From assembly GCA_964646625.1 (NCBI GenBank), contig CAZYHC010000008.1, positions 1-64,000 of the forward strand: DNA of 64,000 nucleotides. The letters run 5' to 3'. The position numbers and the translations under genes are program-made. Source of the DNA: DAOULT01 sp964646625. Its GTDB lineage: Bacteria; Chloroflexota; Anaerolineae; CAZYHC01. The notes beneath the pieces are model-generated. The model saw nothing but the letters and a program-made list of their open reading frames with translations. It was not told the origin of the DNA and made no database searches. Positions 15,405 to 24,364 of the stretch are shown piece by piece. Numbering within the stretch: the first letter of the stretch is position 1; the number at the start of each line of letters is the position of its first letter.

Positions 15405-16328
15405 TTATCCGTCGCTATTCAGCTCGAAGACGATTCTCAGGCGGGTGCCTTCGTTGACGGTTGACCGGACCTGCAGGTCATCGGAACACCGTTGGATATT
15501 GTTCAGCCCCATGCCGGCCCCAAAGCCCAGCTCGCGGGCCCACTCCGGAGCAGTGGAAAATCCCGGCTGCATGGCCCGCTCGATGTCAGGAATGCCAGGG
15601 CCACGGTCCACGGCTCTGACCACCAGCCGTTCAGGGTGGATCTCCGAGACGATTTTCCCCTCGTCGGCGTGAATAACGATGTTCATTTCCGCCTCGTAAG
15701 CCGCGATCGCCACCCGGCGAACCACGTCGGGAGCAATCCCCAGCCGTTTCAAGGTCTCCTTCAAATGGCTGGAGGCCTCCCCTCCACGACTGATATCCTG
15801 GCCTATCACGTTGTGGCGCAGGATCAGGGTGGTATAATCAGAAAGGAGCTCGGTAAACAGTGGGGCAGGGCGGTAGAGATCGCTTTCTTTGCGATGGTAA
15901 TCCACCTCCAGGGCTCTCAACAGCCCACGGACGATGTCTCCTTTGGTGAGGACGCCGACCAGCTTATCCTGATGATCGAGCACCGGGAAACGCCCGTAAG
16001 GGTAGCGGGCAAACTTGTTGACCGCATGGACGATCGACTCGTCAGCATAGAGGATCTGCACCCTACGGGTCATGCGTTCCTGCACGGCCATCTCGATCTC
16101 GCCCCCTTCCAGGGCCTTGATGATCCGCTCCAGGCTGACCAGGCCCACTAAATTCCCCTCTTCCACCACGGGCACGCCGGAGATGCGATGCCTACGCATG
16201 AGCTCCTTGACCTCGTTCAGCGAGCAATGAGGATTAACGGTGATGATATCCTTGGTCATCACCTCTCCGATCGTCAATTCATAGATTAGCTCTTGAACCC
16301 TGGTGACCTGTCCCGCCGTCTGAGTCAT
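15405..16328 (-). CDS. CBS-domain pair fused to an HATPase (anti-sigma/kinase-type) domain
   Basis: 307 residues. Two CBS domains (about 20-130; VMTKDIITVNPHCSLNE, ISGVPVVEEGNLVGLVS, FPVLDHQDKLVGVLTKGDIV) are followed by an RsbW/HisKA-like ATPase domain (about 180-300) with an N-box region (AAYEAEMNIVIHA) and the G1 motif DRGPGIPD plus GFGAGMGLNNI. CBS pairs sense adenosine nucleotides; such ATPase proteins accompany HydABC-type hydrogenase operons, where their role is unclear. No phospho-acceptor His domain is seen. It lies in the NuoEF-like cluster. Confidence 0.85.
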   Translation of the reverse strand: MTQTAGQVTRVQELIYELTIGEVMTKDIITVNPHCSLNEVKELMRRHRISGVPVVEEGNLVGLVSLERIIKALEGGEIEMAVQERMTRRVQILYADESIVHAVNKFARYPYGRFPVLDHQDKLVGVLTKGDIVRGLLRALEVDYHRKESDLYRPAPLFTELLSDYTTLILRHNVIGQDISRGGEASSHLKETLKRLGIAPDVVRRVAIAAYEAEMNIVIHADEGKIVSEIHPERLVVRAVDRGPGIPDIERAMQPGFSTAPEWARELGFGAGMGLNNIQRCSDDLQVRSTVNEGTRLRIVFELNSDG

Positions 16329-16348
16329 TTGAGTATCTTACGAGTATC

Positions 16349-16705
16349 TCACTCTGGGAACAACCCGCAACTGGGCAGACCAGCCTGATACAGGCGGCCA
16401 CAGACCTCAAACATGGTGTACTGCGAGCTGAGAAGAGCGATATCTTTCTCTTCGGCCAGCGCGACGGTTTCGGGCTGAGGCCGCTTGCCACGCACGAACA
16501 CGATGGCGCGGATATCCGCCATATCGGCCGTTCTGACCACCTGGGGATTGGTCACCCCGGTGACCAACAAGGTGTTGGCGTGGGTGAATATCAGCACATC
16601 GCTCATCAAGTCGGCTCCGCACCCCATGGAGATCTCTCGATCCAGGTCCACTCCCCCTGAGGCAACCTGGCCCTCTATAATCGATAGAACCTCACGAAGT
16701 ATCAT
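16349..16705 (-). CDS. DRTGG-domain protein
   Basis: 118 residues. The fold matches stand-alone DRTGG proteins: MGCGADLMSDVLIFTHANTL, then LLVTGVTNPQVVRTADMADI and AIVFVRGKRPQPETV. Such proteins occur next to HydABC-type NAD-linked hydrogenase genes and probably bind a nucleotide or regulate the complex. ATG at 16705 with GAGGAAG upstream, only 2 nt after the preceding gene's stop, is clearly the start. Confidence 0.82.
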   Translation of the reverse strand: MILREVLSIIEGQVASGGVDLDREISMGCGADLMSDVLIFTHANTLLVTGVTNPQVVRTADMADIRAIVFVRGKRPQPETVALAEEKDIALLSSQYTMFEVCGRLYQAGLPSCGLFPE

Positions 16706-16707
16706 CA

Positions 16708-18579
16708 CTAACTTACTTCCTCCATCACCATCGGTTGATCGACAGCCACCAACAGGCCCTCTTCCTCCTTCTCGCCTTCGCTTTCTTTGATAATGGCGTC
16801 GAAGCGGCAGGTGGCTATACAGGCCCCACACTTGATACACTCATCTTGATCGATCACGTGGAGCTCCTTCTTCTCGCCGCTGATAGCCTGGACGGGGCAA
16901 CGACGAGCGCACGCGGTGCAACCGGTGCACTTGTCTGCCAGAATGTGGTATGAGATGAGAGCCGGGCAGACCCTGGCCGGGCAACGCTTTTCAAAGATAT
17001 GGGCCTCGTACTCATCGCGGAAGTATCTGAGGGTAGACAGCACCGGGTTGGCCGCCGTCTGACCCAGGCCGCAAAGGGTGACGTTCTTCATCATACTGCC
17101 AATGGCCCCTAACACCTCGATATCTTCGGGGCGGCCCTCTCCCGCGCAGATCCGTTCCAGGATCTCCCGCATCCGCTGGGTGCCCAGCCGACAAACAGAG
17201 CACTTGCCGCAGGACTCGTCCTCGCTGAAGTTCAGGAAGAAACGGGCTACATCCACCATGCAGGTATCTTCGTCCATGATCACCAGCCCCCCAGAGCCCA
17301 TCATCGCCCCCACCGATTGGAGGGACTCGTAATCAATGGGCAGGTCCAGGTGTTGGCGAGGGACGCATCCGCCGGAGGGGCCTCCGGCCTGGGCGGCCTT
17401 AAAAGCCTTGTCGCCTACGATCCCGCCCCCGATGTCGTAAATGAGCTCCCGCAGGGTGATACCCATAGGCACCTCGACCAGACCAGTGTTCTTGACTTTG
17501 CCCGTCAAAGCAAAAGTCTTGGTGCCCTTGCTGTTCTCGGTCCCGATGCTGGCAAACCAGTCCGCGCCTTTACGGATGATGATAGGCACGTTGGCGAAGG
17601 TCTCCACGTTGTTCAGGACGGTGGGCTTGCCAAAAAGCCCCTTGACCGCCGACTGAGGCGGGCGGGGTCTGGGCATCCCGCGTTTGCCCTCAATGGAATA
17701 CTGGAGGGCGGTCGATTCGCCGCACACGAAGGCCCCGGCTCCCTGCTTGATCTTCAGGTTGAAGGTGAAGCCGCTGCCCATGATGTTTTCTCCCAACAGG
17801 CCATATTCTTCCGCCTGCTTGATGGCATGGCCCAGGTTCTTCACCGCCAGAGGATACTCGGCCCGCACGTAGATGTAGCCCCGATCTGAGCCGATGGTGT
17901 AGGCGGCAATCACCATGCCCTCGATGATGGAATGGGGGTCGCCTTCCATCAAGCTGCGGTTCATAAAGGCCCCAGGGTCGCCCTCGTCGCCGTTGGCCAG
18001 GAGAAACTTGGGATAGTCATCCACCCGGCGGCTGGTTTCCCACTTGCGGGCGGTAGGGAAGCCCCCTCCCCCGCGGCCGCGCAGCCCCGCCCGCTTGATC
18101 TCGTCGAGCACCTCTTCGGGGGTCATCCCGCTAAGCACCGTAGCCAGGGCCTCGTAGCCATCGCGGGCGATGTACTCGTCAATGCTTTCAGGGTCGATCA
18201 TCCCGCAGTTGCGCAATATCACGCGCATCTGTTTACCATAAAAGGGAATGTCGCTGTAATGAGGCAGGCTGCGGGCCGTTATCGGATCCTGGTACAGCAG
18301 GCGCTCCACCACCCGGCCCTTCAGCAGGGTCTCCTCGACCAGGAAAGGCAGGTCCTTCTCCTGCACCCTGCAATAGAAGGTGCCATCTGGATAGATCACT
18401 ACTATCGGCCCTACTTCGCAGAATCCTCGGCAACCCGTTTCCACAATCTCTATCTCATCGGTCAGGCCCTGCTTCTCCAGCTCCTCAGCAAGAAGTTGCC
18501 GCACCGTCTCGGCGCCCGAGGCATTGCAGCCAGTACCAGAACAAACCAAAACCTGAGCACGGTAAAGTGGCTCTGACAT
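16708..18579 (-). CDS. HydB/NuoF-like NADH-binding flavin/iron-sulfur subunit
   Basis: 623 residues in three parts: a thioredoxin-like [2Fe-2S] domain (CSGTGCNASGAE near residue 13, CRGFC near 49), the NuoF core with NADH site RGRGGGGFPTARKW, FMN site (LANGDEGDPGAFMNR) and the [4Fe-4S] motif ESCGKCSVCRLGTQRM, and a C-terminal 2x[4Fe-4S] ferredoxin (CTGCTACARRCP and CIKCGACIATC). This is the layout of HydB of electron-bifurcating hydrogenases and of NADH-linked formate dehydrogenases. It oxidises or reduces NAD(P)H and links to the large subunit at 12421. Confidence 0.93.
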   Translation of the reverse strand: MSEPLYRAQVLVCSGTGCNASGAETVRQLLAEELEKQGLTDEIEIVETGCRGFCEVGPIVVIYPDGTFYCRVQEKDLPFLVEETLLKGRVVERLLYQDPITARSLPHYSDIPFYGKQMRVILRNCGMIDPESIDEYIARDGYEALATVLSGMTPEEVLDEIKRAGLRGRGGGGFPTARKWETSRRVDDYPKFLLANGDEGDPGAFMNRSLMEGDPHSIIEGMVIAAYTIGSDRGYIYVRAEYPLAVKNLGHAIKQAEEYGLLGENIMGSGFTFNLKIKQGAGAFVCGESTALQYSIEGKRGMPRPRPPQSAVKGLFGKPTVLNNVETFANVPIIIRKGADWFASIGTENSKGTKTFALTGKVKNTGLVEVPMGITLRELIYDIGGGIVGDKAFKAAQAGGPSGGCVPRQHLDLPIDYESLQSVGAMMGSGGLVIMDEDTCMVDVARFFLNFSEDESCGKCSVCRLGTQRMREILERICAGEGRPEDIEVLGAIGSMMKNVTLCGLGQTAANPVLSTLRYFRDEYEAHIFEKRCPARVCPALISYHILADKCTGCTACARRCPVQAISGEKKELHVIDQDECIKCGACIATCRFDAIIKESEGEKEEEGLLVAVDQPMVMEEVS

Positions 18580-18652
18580 TAGTTATTAATCTCCCTTCCA
18601 TAAAGTGTTTAGCATCACACACCATTCGATCTAAGAATAACGTTGTCCTGCT

Positions 18653-18683
18653 GGCAGTAACGACTTAAGTCGTTACTACTGCC
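18653..18683. repeat. Small perfect palindrome in the HydB/ferredoxin gap
   Basis: A 22-bp perfect palindrome centred on CGACTTAAGTCG is flanked by GGCAG and CTGCC, giving a hairpin in the 106-nt gap between the ferredoxin-like gene and the HydB-like gene. It could stabilise or end the upstream message. Confidence 0.7.
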
Positions 18684-18685
18684 TT

Positions 18686-19066
18686 TCAGGTCTCTGTTTC
18701 CTCTACTCGACCCACCACCCACTCCTCCACGACGCTGCCCTTGATCAGGTGGTCTTCGATCAGGCGGGGCACCATACCGGGGGTGACATTGCCGTAGCTC
18801 ACGCGGGTCTGTCCCGCCCGCTCGATATCGACCAGGGGCTCTCTGATGCACAGGCCGATGCAACCTACCGTGGTCACCACCGCTTCGATGTCCCGCTTAT
18901 CCAACTCTTCCATGATGGCGTGCATCACTTCTCTGGCCCCGGCGGCGATGCCGCAGGTGCCCATGCCCACGATGATCTTCGTGCCCGTCTCGTCGCGAAC
19001 CCGCATCTTTTTTTGTGTTTCTTCCTTGATGCGGCGCAGCTCATCCAGGCTTTTAATCTTCGGCAT
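18686..19066 (-). CDS. Thioredoxin-like [2Fe-2S] ferredoxin
   Basis: About 126 residues. The four cluster ligands are visible in GMGTCGIAAGAREV and TVGCIGLCIREPLV. This stand-alone (2Fe-2S) protein is a regular member of HydABC/NuoEF-type operons. ATG at 19066 is chosen because AAAGGGGG lies 8 nt upstream; ATG 19072 is an alternative. The start overlaps the end of the NuoE-like gene. Confidence 0.88.
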   Translation of the reverse strand: MPKIKSLDELRRIKEETQKKMRVRDETGTKIIVGMGTCGIAAGAREVMHAIMEELDKRDIEAVVTTVGCIGLCIREPLVDIERAGQTRVSYGNVTPGMVPRLIEDHLIKGSVVEEWVVGRVEETET

Positions 19067-19571
19067 TACCATTACCCCCTTTCGCGTCCTGGGTTCTTAC
19101 CCTACGGATAACTTTTTGGGCCTTGTCAATGGTCAACAGACCATAGGTATCCTCACCGATCACCATGGTGGGAGCCAGGCCACAGGCCCCCAGACAAGCC
19201 ACACTTTCCAGGGTGAACATCATATCGGGAGTGGTCTCGCCAGCCTTGATGCCCAATTCTCTTTCCAGCCCCATCATAATTTGCGGTGAACCACGCACGT
19301 GGCAGGCCGTTCCCTGACAAAGCCTGACCACATACTTGCCTTGCGGCTCGGTGCGAAACTGGGCGTAGAAAGTAGCCACGCCGTAAACCTGAGAGGGTGA
19401 ACAGTGTAACGCCCTGGCGATGGCGTTTATGGCTTCTCTGGGCAGATAGCCATAAATACCCTGCGCTTCCTGTAGAACAGGCACGAGGGCTCCCGGCTCA
19501 TTAACATAACTATCCAAGACCCTCTCCAGCGGTTCGATATCTATCGCTGTTTCTTGCCATTGGTTGGACAT
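19053..19571 (-). CDS. HydC/NuoE-like [2Fe-2S] subunit
   Basis: 172 residues. The NuoE pattern is complete: helical N-terminus (LVPVLQEAQGIYGYLPREAI), ATFYAQFRTEPQGKY, and ligands in CQGTACHVRG and CLGACGLAP. It would pass electrons between the NuoF-like subunit and the rest. ATG at 19571 has AAAGGAG upstream. It overlaps the next gene by 14 nt. Confidence 0.92.
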   Translation of the reverse strand: MSNQWQETAIDIEPLERVLDSYVNEPGALVPVLQEAQGIYGYLPREAINAIARALHCSPSQVYGVATFYAQFRTEPQGKYVVRLCQGTACHVRGSPQIMMGLERELGIKAGETTPDMMFTLESVACLGACGLAPTMVIGEDTYGLLTIDKAQKVIRRVRTQDAKGGNGNAED

Positions 19572-19693
19572 AAAGCTCTGCTCCTTTACAAAATATAAAA
19601 ATACATAGGCAGGCAAAAAAGTGAGATTTGCCCCCCTTTATCTCCTGATTAATACCTTTATTAACAAACTCAGCTAAGAACTGAGCGTTTAAC

Positions 19694-20770
19694 CTACGCC
19701 GTCGCAGCGGTCAGGTTCAGACTGGCGTAGAGCGCGGAATAATCGAAACGTTCCTCCAAAAGTTCCTGGAATCGGGCGATCTTTTTCTCCTGGTGAAAGC
19801 GGCTCTTGCCAAAAACCCGTTCGATCATCTCCACAGTGGTCAGAGTATCCGGTTTGACCAGAATCATGGGCACTCCCCGATCCTGGGCCTGAGCCATGAT
19901 CAGCGGATTAGGAGCCAGATTGCCGGTCAGGATCAGACATTTGGTGGAAGTTTGCAGGGCGGCCAGCTGGATATCGGGCCGGTCGCCCCCGGTAATGACC
20001 GCTTTATTGTCTTTGCGCCGGAAATAGCCCAGGGCACTGTCCACCCCCATAGCTCCCACCATCAAATTCTCCACCAACTCCTGGCCCTGCTCTGCGCTGT
20101 TCAGGATTTGACCGTCCAGACTTTCCGCCAACTCTGCCACGCTGGTGGACAACAACTCCCTCTGCTGGGGAAGAATGGCGAAGACCTTGAGCCCCTGCTT
20201 TTCCAGGTAGGATTTGGCCTCTTTCTCGACCATCTCCATCTTGTCGCGGGGCACCACGTTAAAGACCATGCCGATCAGCGCTTCACCGATCAGGCTCCTG
20301 ATCAGGATGGGAGCCTCCAGCGACAGCTCGTCGGTGTATCTGACTATCAGAAGGACTTTGGGGTTGAGCAGTTTGGTCACCTCGTGCATGGAAAGGTTGA
20401 CGATGGCCCCTTCGTCAACGCTGGCCGCTCCCTCTATCAAAACCACGTCTTTAGAAGCGGCCACCTGCTCGAAAGCTTCTTTCACTGTAGTGGCACAGTC
20501 TATTTCTTCGCCGGCCATAATCGACGAGCGCAGTTCAGGGGTCAAAACGATAGGCGAGAGGGTGGAAACGGCCTCCGGCAAGTCGAAGACCTGTTTCATA
20601 AAGTGAGCATCCTCGTCGGCGATCACCCCGTTGAATTGTTTACCCCTCGGACTAAAGGGCTTTATGTAACCGATGGTGATCTCATCCTCCCTGAATTTAT
20701 TCCCCAGACCGACACACATGGCACTCTTGCCGGAAAAAGGCGCGCTCGAAATCACATACAATGGAACCAT
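19694..20770 (-). CDS. BioD/phosphotransacetylase-N-terminal-like P-loop protein with DRTGG domain
   Basis: 358 residues. The N-terminal part is a P-loop dethiobiotin-synthetase-like domain (SSAPFSGKSAMCVGLG; later LIEGAASVDEGAIVNLS), as in the N-terminal region of some Pta proteins; the C-terminal part is a DRTGG domain (about 200-310; VGAMGVDSALGYFRRKDNKA, ITGGDRPDIQLAAL). No acetyltransferase domain is attached. It probably regulates the neighbouring redox complex in response to a nucleotide or acyl phosphate; this is inference. ATG at 20770 follows AAGGAG. Confidence 0.82.
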   Translation of the reverse strand: MVPLYVISSAPFSGKSAMCVGLGNKFREDEITIGYIKPFSPRGKQFNGVIADEDAHFMKQVFDLPEAVSTLSPIVLTPELRSSIMAGEEIDCATTVKEAFEQVAASKDVVLIEGAASVDEGAIVNLSMHEVTKLLNPKVLLIVRYTDELSLEAPILIRSLIGEALIGMVFNVVPRDKMEMVEKEAKSYLEKQGLKVFAILPQQRELLSTSVAELAESLDGQILNSAEQGQELVENLMVGAMGVDSALGYFRRKDNKAVITGGDRPDIQLAALQTSTKCLILTGNLAPNPLIMAQAQDRGVPMILVKPDTLTTVEMIERVFGKSRFHQEKKIARFQELLEERFDYSALYASLNLTAATA

Positions 20771-20797
20771 ATTTTTGTCTCCTTGCATTGTATTGGA

Positions 20798-21961
20798 CTA
20801 CAGCCTGGCCACCGCCTCCCTAATGCGTTCCAGAGCCTTCGTAATGTTTGGTATGGAGTTAGCATAGGAGAGACGCAGGAATCCTTCCCCGTACTGGCCG
20901 AAGGACGTACCTGCCAGAGTGGCCACGCCAGCCTCTTCCAGCAGATAGTTTTCCATCTCCTTGCTGCTTTTGCCCGTGCCCTCGATGTTGGGGAAGGCAT
21001 AGAAAGCGCCCCTAGGTCTGAGACACTTGAACCCAGGGATGGTGTTTAAACCATCGACGATGACATCCCGTCGCTCACGAAAAGCCTCGACCATCTTTTC
21101 GGATTCGTCCTGGGGCCCGCGCAGGGCTTCGACTCCGGCGTACATGCTAAAAGCCGCGTTGCAAGACACAGAGTTAGTCATCAACTTGGCCACCTGAGCG
21201 GCCAATTCTTCGGGCATGATTCCATAGCCCAGGCGCCAGCCGGTCATGGCGTAGGTCTTGGAAAAGCCATCCAGAATAATGGTCCGCTCCTGCATACCGG
21301 GGATGGTAGCGATACTGGCAAAGGTCCCCTCGTAGAGAATGCGGCAATAGATCTCATCGGAGAGGACCATGACGTCATGTTCCATAGCAATCTCGGCGAT
21401 GGCGTGCAGATCCTCCTGCGCCAGCACCCCGCCGGTGGGATTCTGCGGCGAGTTGATGATGATCAGCCTGGTGCGGGGCGAAACCAGGGCGCGGAACTCG
21501 TCGATGTCGAAGCTGAACTCTTTCTCCATAAGCAGACGAGCCGGCACCGCAGTGGCCCCCACGAAGTTGATCATCGATTCGTAAATAGGGAACCCAGGAT
21601 TGGGATAGATGACCTCGTCACCCTCCTCACACAGAGCCAGAATAGAAAAGAACATGATCGGTTTGCCGCCAGGCACAACCACTACCTGTTCCGGCTTGAC
21701 CTCGATGTCACGGGTGTTCGATATCTCCTCGGCCACAGCCTGACGCAAGGGTGGGATGCCAGCCGAAGGCGTATAATGGGTTTGGCCGGACTTTAGAGCC
21801 TCAATGGCCGTATCCACGATATTGGCCGGGGTATCGAAGTCGGGTTCGCCAATCTCCAGATGGACGATCTCGCGCCCCCGGGCCTCCAGAGCCCTGGCTC
21901 TGGCCAATACCTCAAAGGCTGTCTCCGTCCCCAGTCTGCTCATTCTAGTTGCCAGTTTCAT
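20798..21961 (-). CDS. PLP-dependent class I aminotransferase (AspC/AAT type)
   Basis: 387 residues. The PLP lysine is in DGFSKTYAMTGWRLGY; NSPQNPTGGVL and LSDEIYCRILYEG are the other cofactor contacts, and the C-terminal Arg lies in EGFLRLSYANS. It transfers amino groups between an amino acid and a 2-oxo acid; the substrate is not evident. It heads the redox cluster on the minus strand, with AAGGAGG upstream of ATG at 21961. Confidence 0.92.
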   Translation of the reverse strand: MKLATRMSRLGTETAFEVLARARALEARGREIVHLEIGEPDFDTPANIVDTAIEALKSGQTHYTPSAGIPPLRQAVAEEISNTRDIEVKPEQVVVVPGGKPIMFFSILALCEEGDEVIYPNPGFPIYESMINFVGATAVPARLLMEKEFSFDIDEFRALVSPRTRLIIINSPQNPTGGVLAQEDLHAIAEIAMEHDVMVLSDEIYCRILYEGTFASIATIPGMQERTIILDGFSKTYAMTGWRLGYGIMPEELAAQVAKLMTNSVSCNAAFSMYAGVEALRGPQDESEKMVEAFRERRDVIVDGLNTIPGFKCLRPRGAFYAFPNIEGTGKSSKEMENYLLEEAGVATLAGTSFGQYGEGFLRLSYANSIPNITKALERIREAVARL

Positions 21962-22058
21962 CACATTTCCTCCTTGAAAATTGTTCCTCCGCCCCAAAGT
22001 CACGATCCTTGCCGAGAAGGGTCAGAGGCGACCACATATCGTATCGTCGCTTAAGCCT

Positions 22059-22294
22059 CTAAAGCCCAAAGACCCCGTAGATATCTACGGTCGTCTTGAT
22101 GCTCTTGTGTCCCAGAAGCTCAGAGACAATCGCCTCAGATGCACCACGCTCAAAAGCAAGCACTGCAACGGTATGGCAGAGTGATGTGGATGTAGTTCTA
22201 TGCCGGCAGCTTTGCCGACTCCTTTGATTATACTACGGAGACCCGAATGTGTCAACCGACATACCGTCCGGGTGCATCCAGAAATTTTGGCCAC
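22059..22294 (-). pseudogene. Tyrosine recombinase (phage-integrase type) C-terminal relic
   Basis: Two frames joined by a one-base shift near 22185 give the end of a tyrosine recombinase: GVGKAAGIELHPH in the first frame, then SLCHTVAVLAFERGAS and LLGHKSIKTTVDIYGVFGL in the second. The box-II HxLRHT arginine is Cys here, while the GHKSIKTT and final DIYG tyrosine remain. The gene is thus both frameshifted and missing its N-terminal part: a relic of an integrated element. Confidence 0.75.
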
Positions 22295-22370
22295 TGCTCA
22301 CAGCCCTCGTCCCCGAGGGCAGTCCAAACAAGCTGCTGCGCCCCTGAGTCGCCCCCGAGACGGGGGGCCG

Positions 22371-22393
22371 GCGGTCGAATCCTGCCCGGCACC
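22371..22393 (+). other. tRNA 3'-end-like scar, possible attachment-site remnant
   Basis: The stretch contains a T-arm-like GGTCGAATCC core followed by an acceptor-like TGCCCGGCACC, but one T of the TTC loop is missing and no matching 5' half precedes it. It lies on the N-terminal side of the integrase relic, where an att site in a tRNA 3' end would be expected. Suggestive only. Confidence 0.3.
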
Positions 22394-22507
22394 GGCCCTC
22401 CAGGCCGGCGCGTTGACCCCTCGCACAGAGGCGATGTTTTCAACATAACACACAACTACGCTTAGTATAATGCTTATCTCAAATTGTATAAAGGTTTGTA
22501 CGACCAC

Positions 22508-22536
22508 TTGACATTCTCACGAGAGTATGATATAAT
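22508..22536 (+). promoter_or_regulatory. Consensus promoter of the sugar-type ABC operon
   Basis: TTGACA (22508-22513), 17-nt spacer containing the palindrome CTCACGAGAG, TATAAT (22531-22536). It leaves a leader of about 200 nt before the solute-binding protein gene. Confidence 0.8.
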
Positions 22537-22594
22537 ATACATAGGTGCTTGATTCCATCCAGATAGAGGCAAATGCCAGGCTTTAAAGGTCAAG

Positions 22595-22658
22595 CCTCCG
22601 CAAGCTCTGCGCGGAGGGGGGAGTTGATGGCTCCCAAATCTATTATACAAGGAGGTGA
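22595..22658 (+). promoter_or_regulatory. Leader hairpin and decoy ribosome site before the sugar-binding protein
   Basis: A hairpin (arms 22595-22601 and 22611-22617) followed by GGGGGAGTTGATGG resembles right-end hairpins of IS200/IS605-type elements. A full anti-SD complement AAGGAGGTGA follows at 22649-22658, 90 nt before the real start, with no well-spaced start codon. Roles are unknown. Confidence 0.35.
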
Positions 22659-22747
22659 CAGGCAGGCCAGACTGAAATAAACCGTAAGAAGGAAGAGAAG
22701 AAGGAAGAGTAAGAGCGAATTTTACAATCACAAAGGAGGAGTTAATC

Positions 22748-24118
22748 ATGAAAAGCAAGTGTGTAATGGTTTTGAGTCTACTGCTCATTCTCGGGTTATA
22801 CACCGGTGCTGTTACCGCACAGCCCGCGTACGAGCTGATCGAATGGAACCAGCCACAACCAATCAATGAAAGAATAGGGGGGGAAGAATACGTCCTGCCC
22901 GGGGGATGGCAAGAAGCCATAGCCGGGGTGACTAAGATCAAAGTATCCAATTTCGGCGCCTTACAACATGATCCAGCCACTATAGCTAATGCCGAAAGGT
23001 TTCAAGAGTTGACTGGGATTGAAGTTGAGCTCCTGGGCTGGGCTGAAGCTCCAATCGTTGCCAAAACCATATCCATATTTGCGGCCAAAAGTGACTCCGT
23101 AGACGTGCTTTGCTACGACCACCCTACAACATATATCCAGATGGCTGTAGGGGGATGGCTGCACCCCCTGGATGCTATATGGGATGATCCCGGCGTGTGG
23201 GCGCTCTATGCTCCCCCGGTACAAGAGGGACTCCTGGCCCCTGACGGCCACATTTACGGCTCGATTGGACAGACCAAGACCATGATGCTCTACTACAGGC
23301 CCTCGCTGATACCCGAACCTCCAGAAACCTGGGCGGAGCTGCGCGCAGTCGCTAAGGAAGTCACCACACCAGAGATCTGGGGTTTTGTATTCTCGGCCGG
23401 AGGCGAGATGGACATCATCTATCCGTTAAGGGATATGGTCTACTCGCAGGGGGGCAGAATGGTAGATATGGCCCGACAACTGATCGTCATCGATACCCCC
23501 GAAGGCCGAAATGCCTGGCAAATGCTCTGTGACATGGTCATTACAGATAAATCTGCTCCTACCTCGGTCCTGGAGTACTCCTGGATGGGGGCCTCAGACA
23601 TGTTTGCTATGGGTAAAGCCGCGATGGTAACGAGCCACACCGTTGATGCTAACAGGTTCCAGAATCCAGAGACCGCTCCGGGAATACAGGGAGACTGGGC
23701 GGTAGCCGCGCCACCGAAATGGGACGAAAGCATGCCCGATGATTACCACGCTTCCTATTTTGACATCGATGGTTACATGATTAACAACGCCATCAATGAC
23801 AATCAAAAAGCGGCGGCTATGCTGTTTCTCGACTTTATGAGGAGCTACGAGGCCAGTTACAGGGAACTCATCATGGAGGGCAATGAGGCCGCGGTGATAT
23901 CTGTATACGAAAGTCCTGCTGCCCAAGAGATTCCTGTGCCCCAAGAGCGACAAGCAGCTATGAGTAGAGCCGTCCTGGAGCCTTTCCCCCCGGCAGGAAG
24001 AGCGCTGACGGATGTAATGATGGAATACTTCGCCTATGCCATAACCGGGGAAATGAGTCCTATGGAAGCTCTCGAAGAGTGCCAAGTGCAACTCAATGAG
24101 TACGGAGTCCCTGAATAA
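22748..24118 (+). CDS. Family-1 extracellular solute-binding protein (sugar-type ABC importer)
   Basis: 456 residues. Signal peptide (KCVMVLSLLLILGLYTG, cleavage near VTAQPAY), then the SBP_bac_1 fold: FQELTGIEVELLGWAEAPIV, DVLCYDHPTTYIQM, GSIGQTKTMMLYYRPSLIPE, PETWAELRAVAKEVT and TDVMMEYFAYAITGEMSPME near the end. It binds a sugar or polyol outside the membrane and feeds the two permeases that follow. No ATPase gene is in the operon; a shared MsmK-like ATPase is likely. A terminator follows the gene. Confidence 0.9.
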   Translation: MKSKCVMVLSLLLILGLYTGAVTAQPAYELIEWNQPQPINERIGGEEYVLPGGWQEAIAGVTKIKVSNFGALQHDPATIANAERFQELTGIEVELLGWAEAPIVAKTISIFAAKSDSVDVLCYDHPTTYIQMAVGGWLHPLDAIWDDPGVWALYAPPVQEGLLAPDGHIYGSIGQTKTMMLYYRPSLIPEPPETWAELRAVAKEVTTPEIWGFVFSAGGEMDIIYPLRDMVYSQGGRMVDMARQLIVIDTPEGRNAWQMLCDMVITDKSAPTSVLEYSWMGASDMFAMGKAAMVTSHTVDANRFQNPETAPGIQGDWAVAAPPKWDESMPDDYHASYFDIDGYMINNAINDNQKAAAMLFLDFMRSYEASYRELIMEGNEAAVISVYESPAAQEIPVPQERQAAMSRAVLEPFPPAGRALTDVMMEYFAYAITGEMSPMEALEECQVQLNEYGVPE

Positions 24119-24273
24119 TTCTTTTCTCAACGTCACCTGCTCGTTTGTAAGTGTACAGGAAAAAGACCGCCTTTCTCTGCGAGGAAGGCAGTCCAGTACC
24201 GCAAATTAATGTGGACGTTGAGAGAACTGAACTGGCTAACGCTTCTTTCACGCAAAAAGAGGTGAGATTGTCC

Positions 24274-24346
24274 AAGCTATCTCCTTAAGCGGTAAGCTAG
24301 GCCTTCTAGGAGGTTTAGCTTACCCTTAAGGAGTAAGCTTTTTTTC
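24274..24346 (+). terminator. Long intrinsic terminator after the sugar-binding protein gene
   Basis: Nested arms (CTCCTTAAG 24281-24289 with CTTAAGGAG 24325-24333; GGTAAGCTA 24291-24299 with TAGCTTACC 24316-24324) form a stem of about 20 bp, followed by a run of seven T. As in the peptide importer, it sits between binding protein and permeases, so the permeases rely on read-through. Confidence 0.88.
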
Positions 24347-24364
24347 AACGGGAGGCCAAGGTAA

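Noticed and set aside
18653..18683. Intrinsic terminator inside the redox cluster
   Set aside because: The palindrome lacks a T-run on either strand and lies within an apparently continuous operon.
22371..22393. Intact tRNA gene
   Set aside because: No 5' acceptor partner or anticodon arm precedes it and the T-loop lacks one base; only a possible scar.
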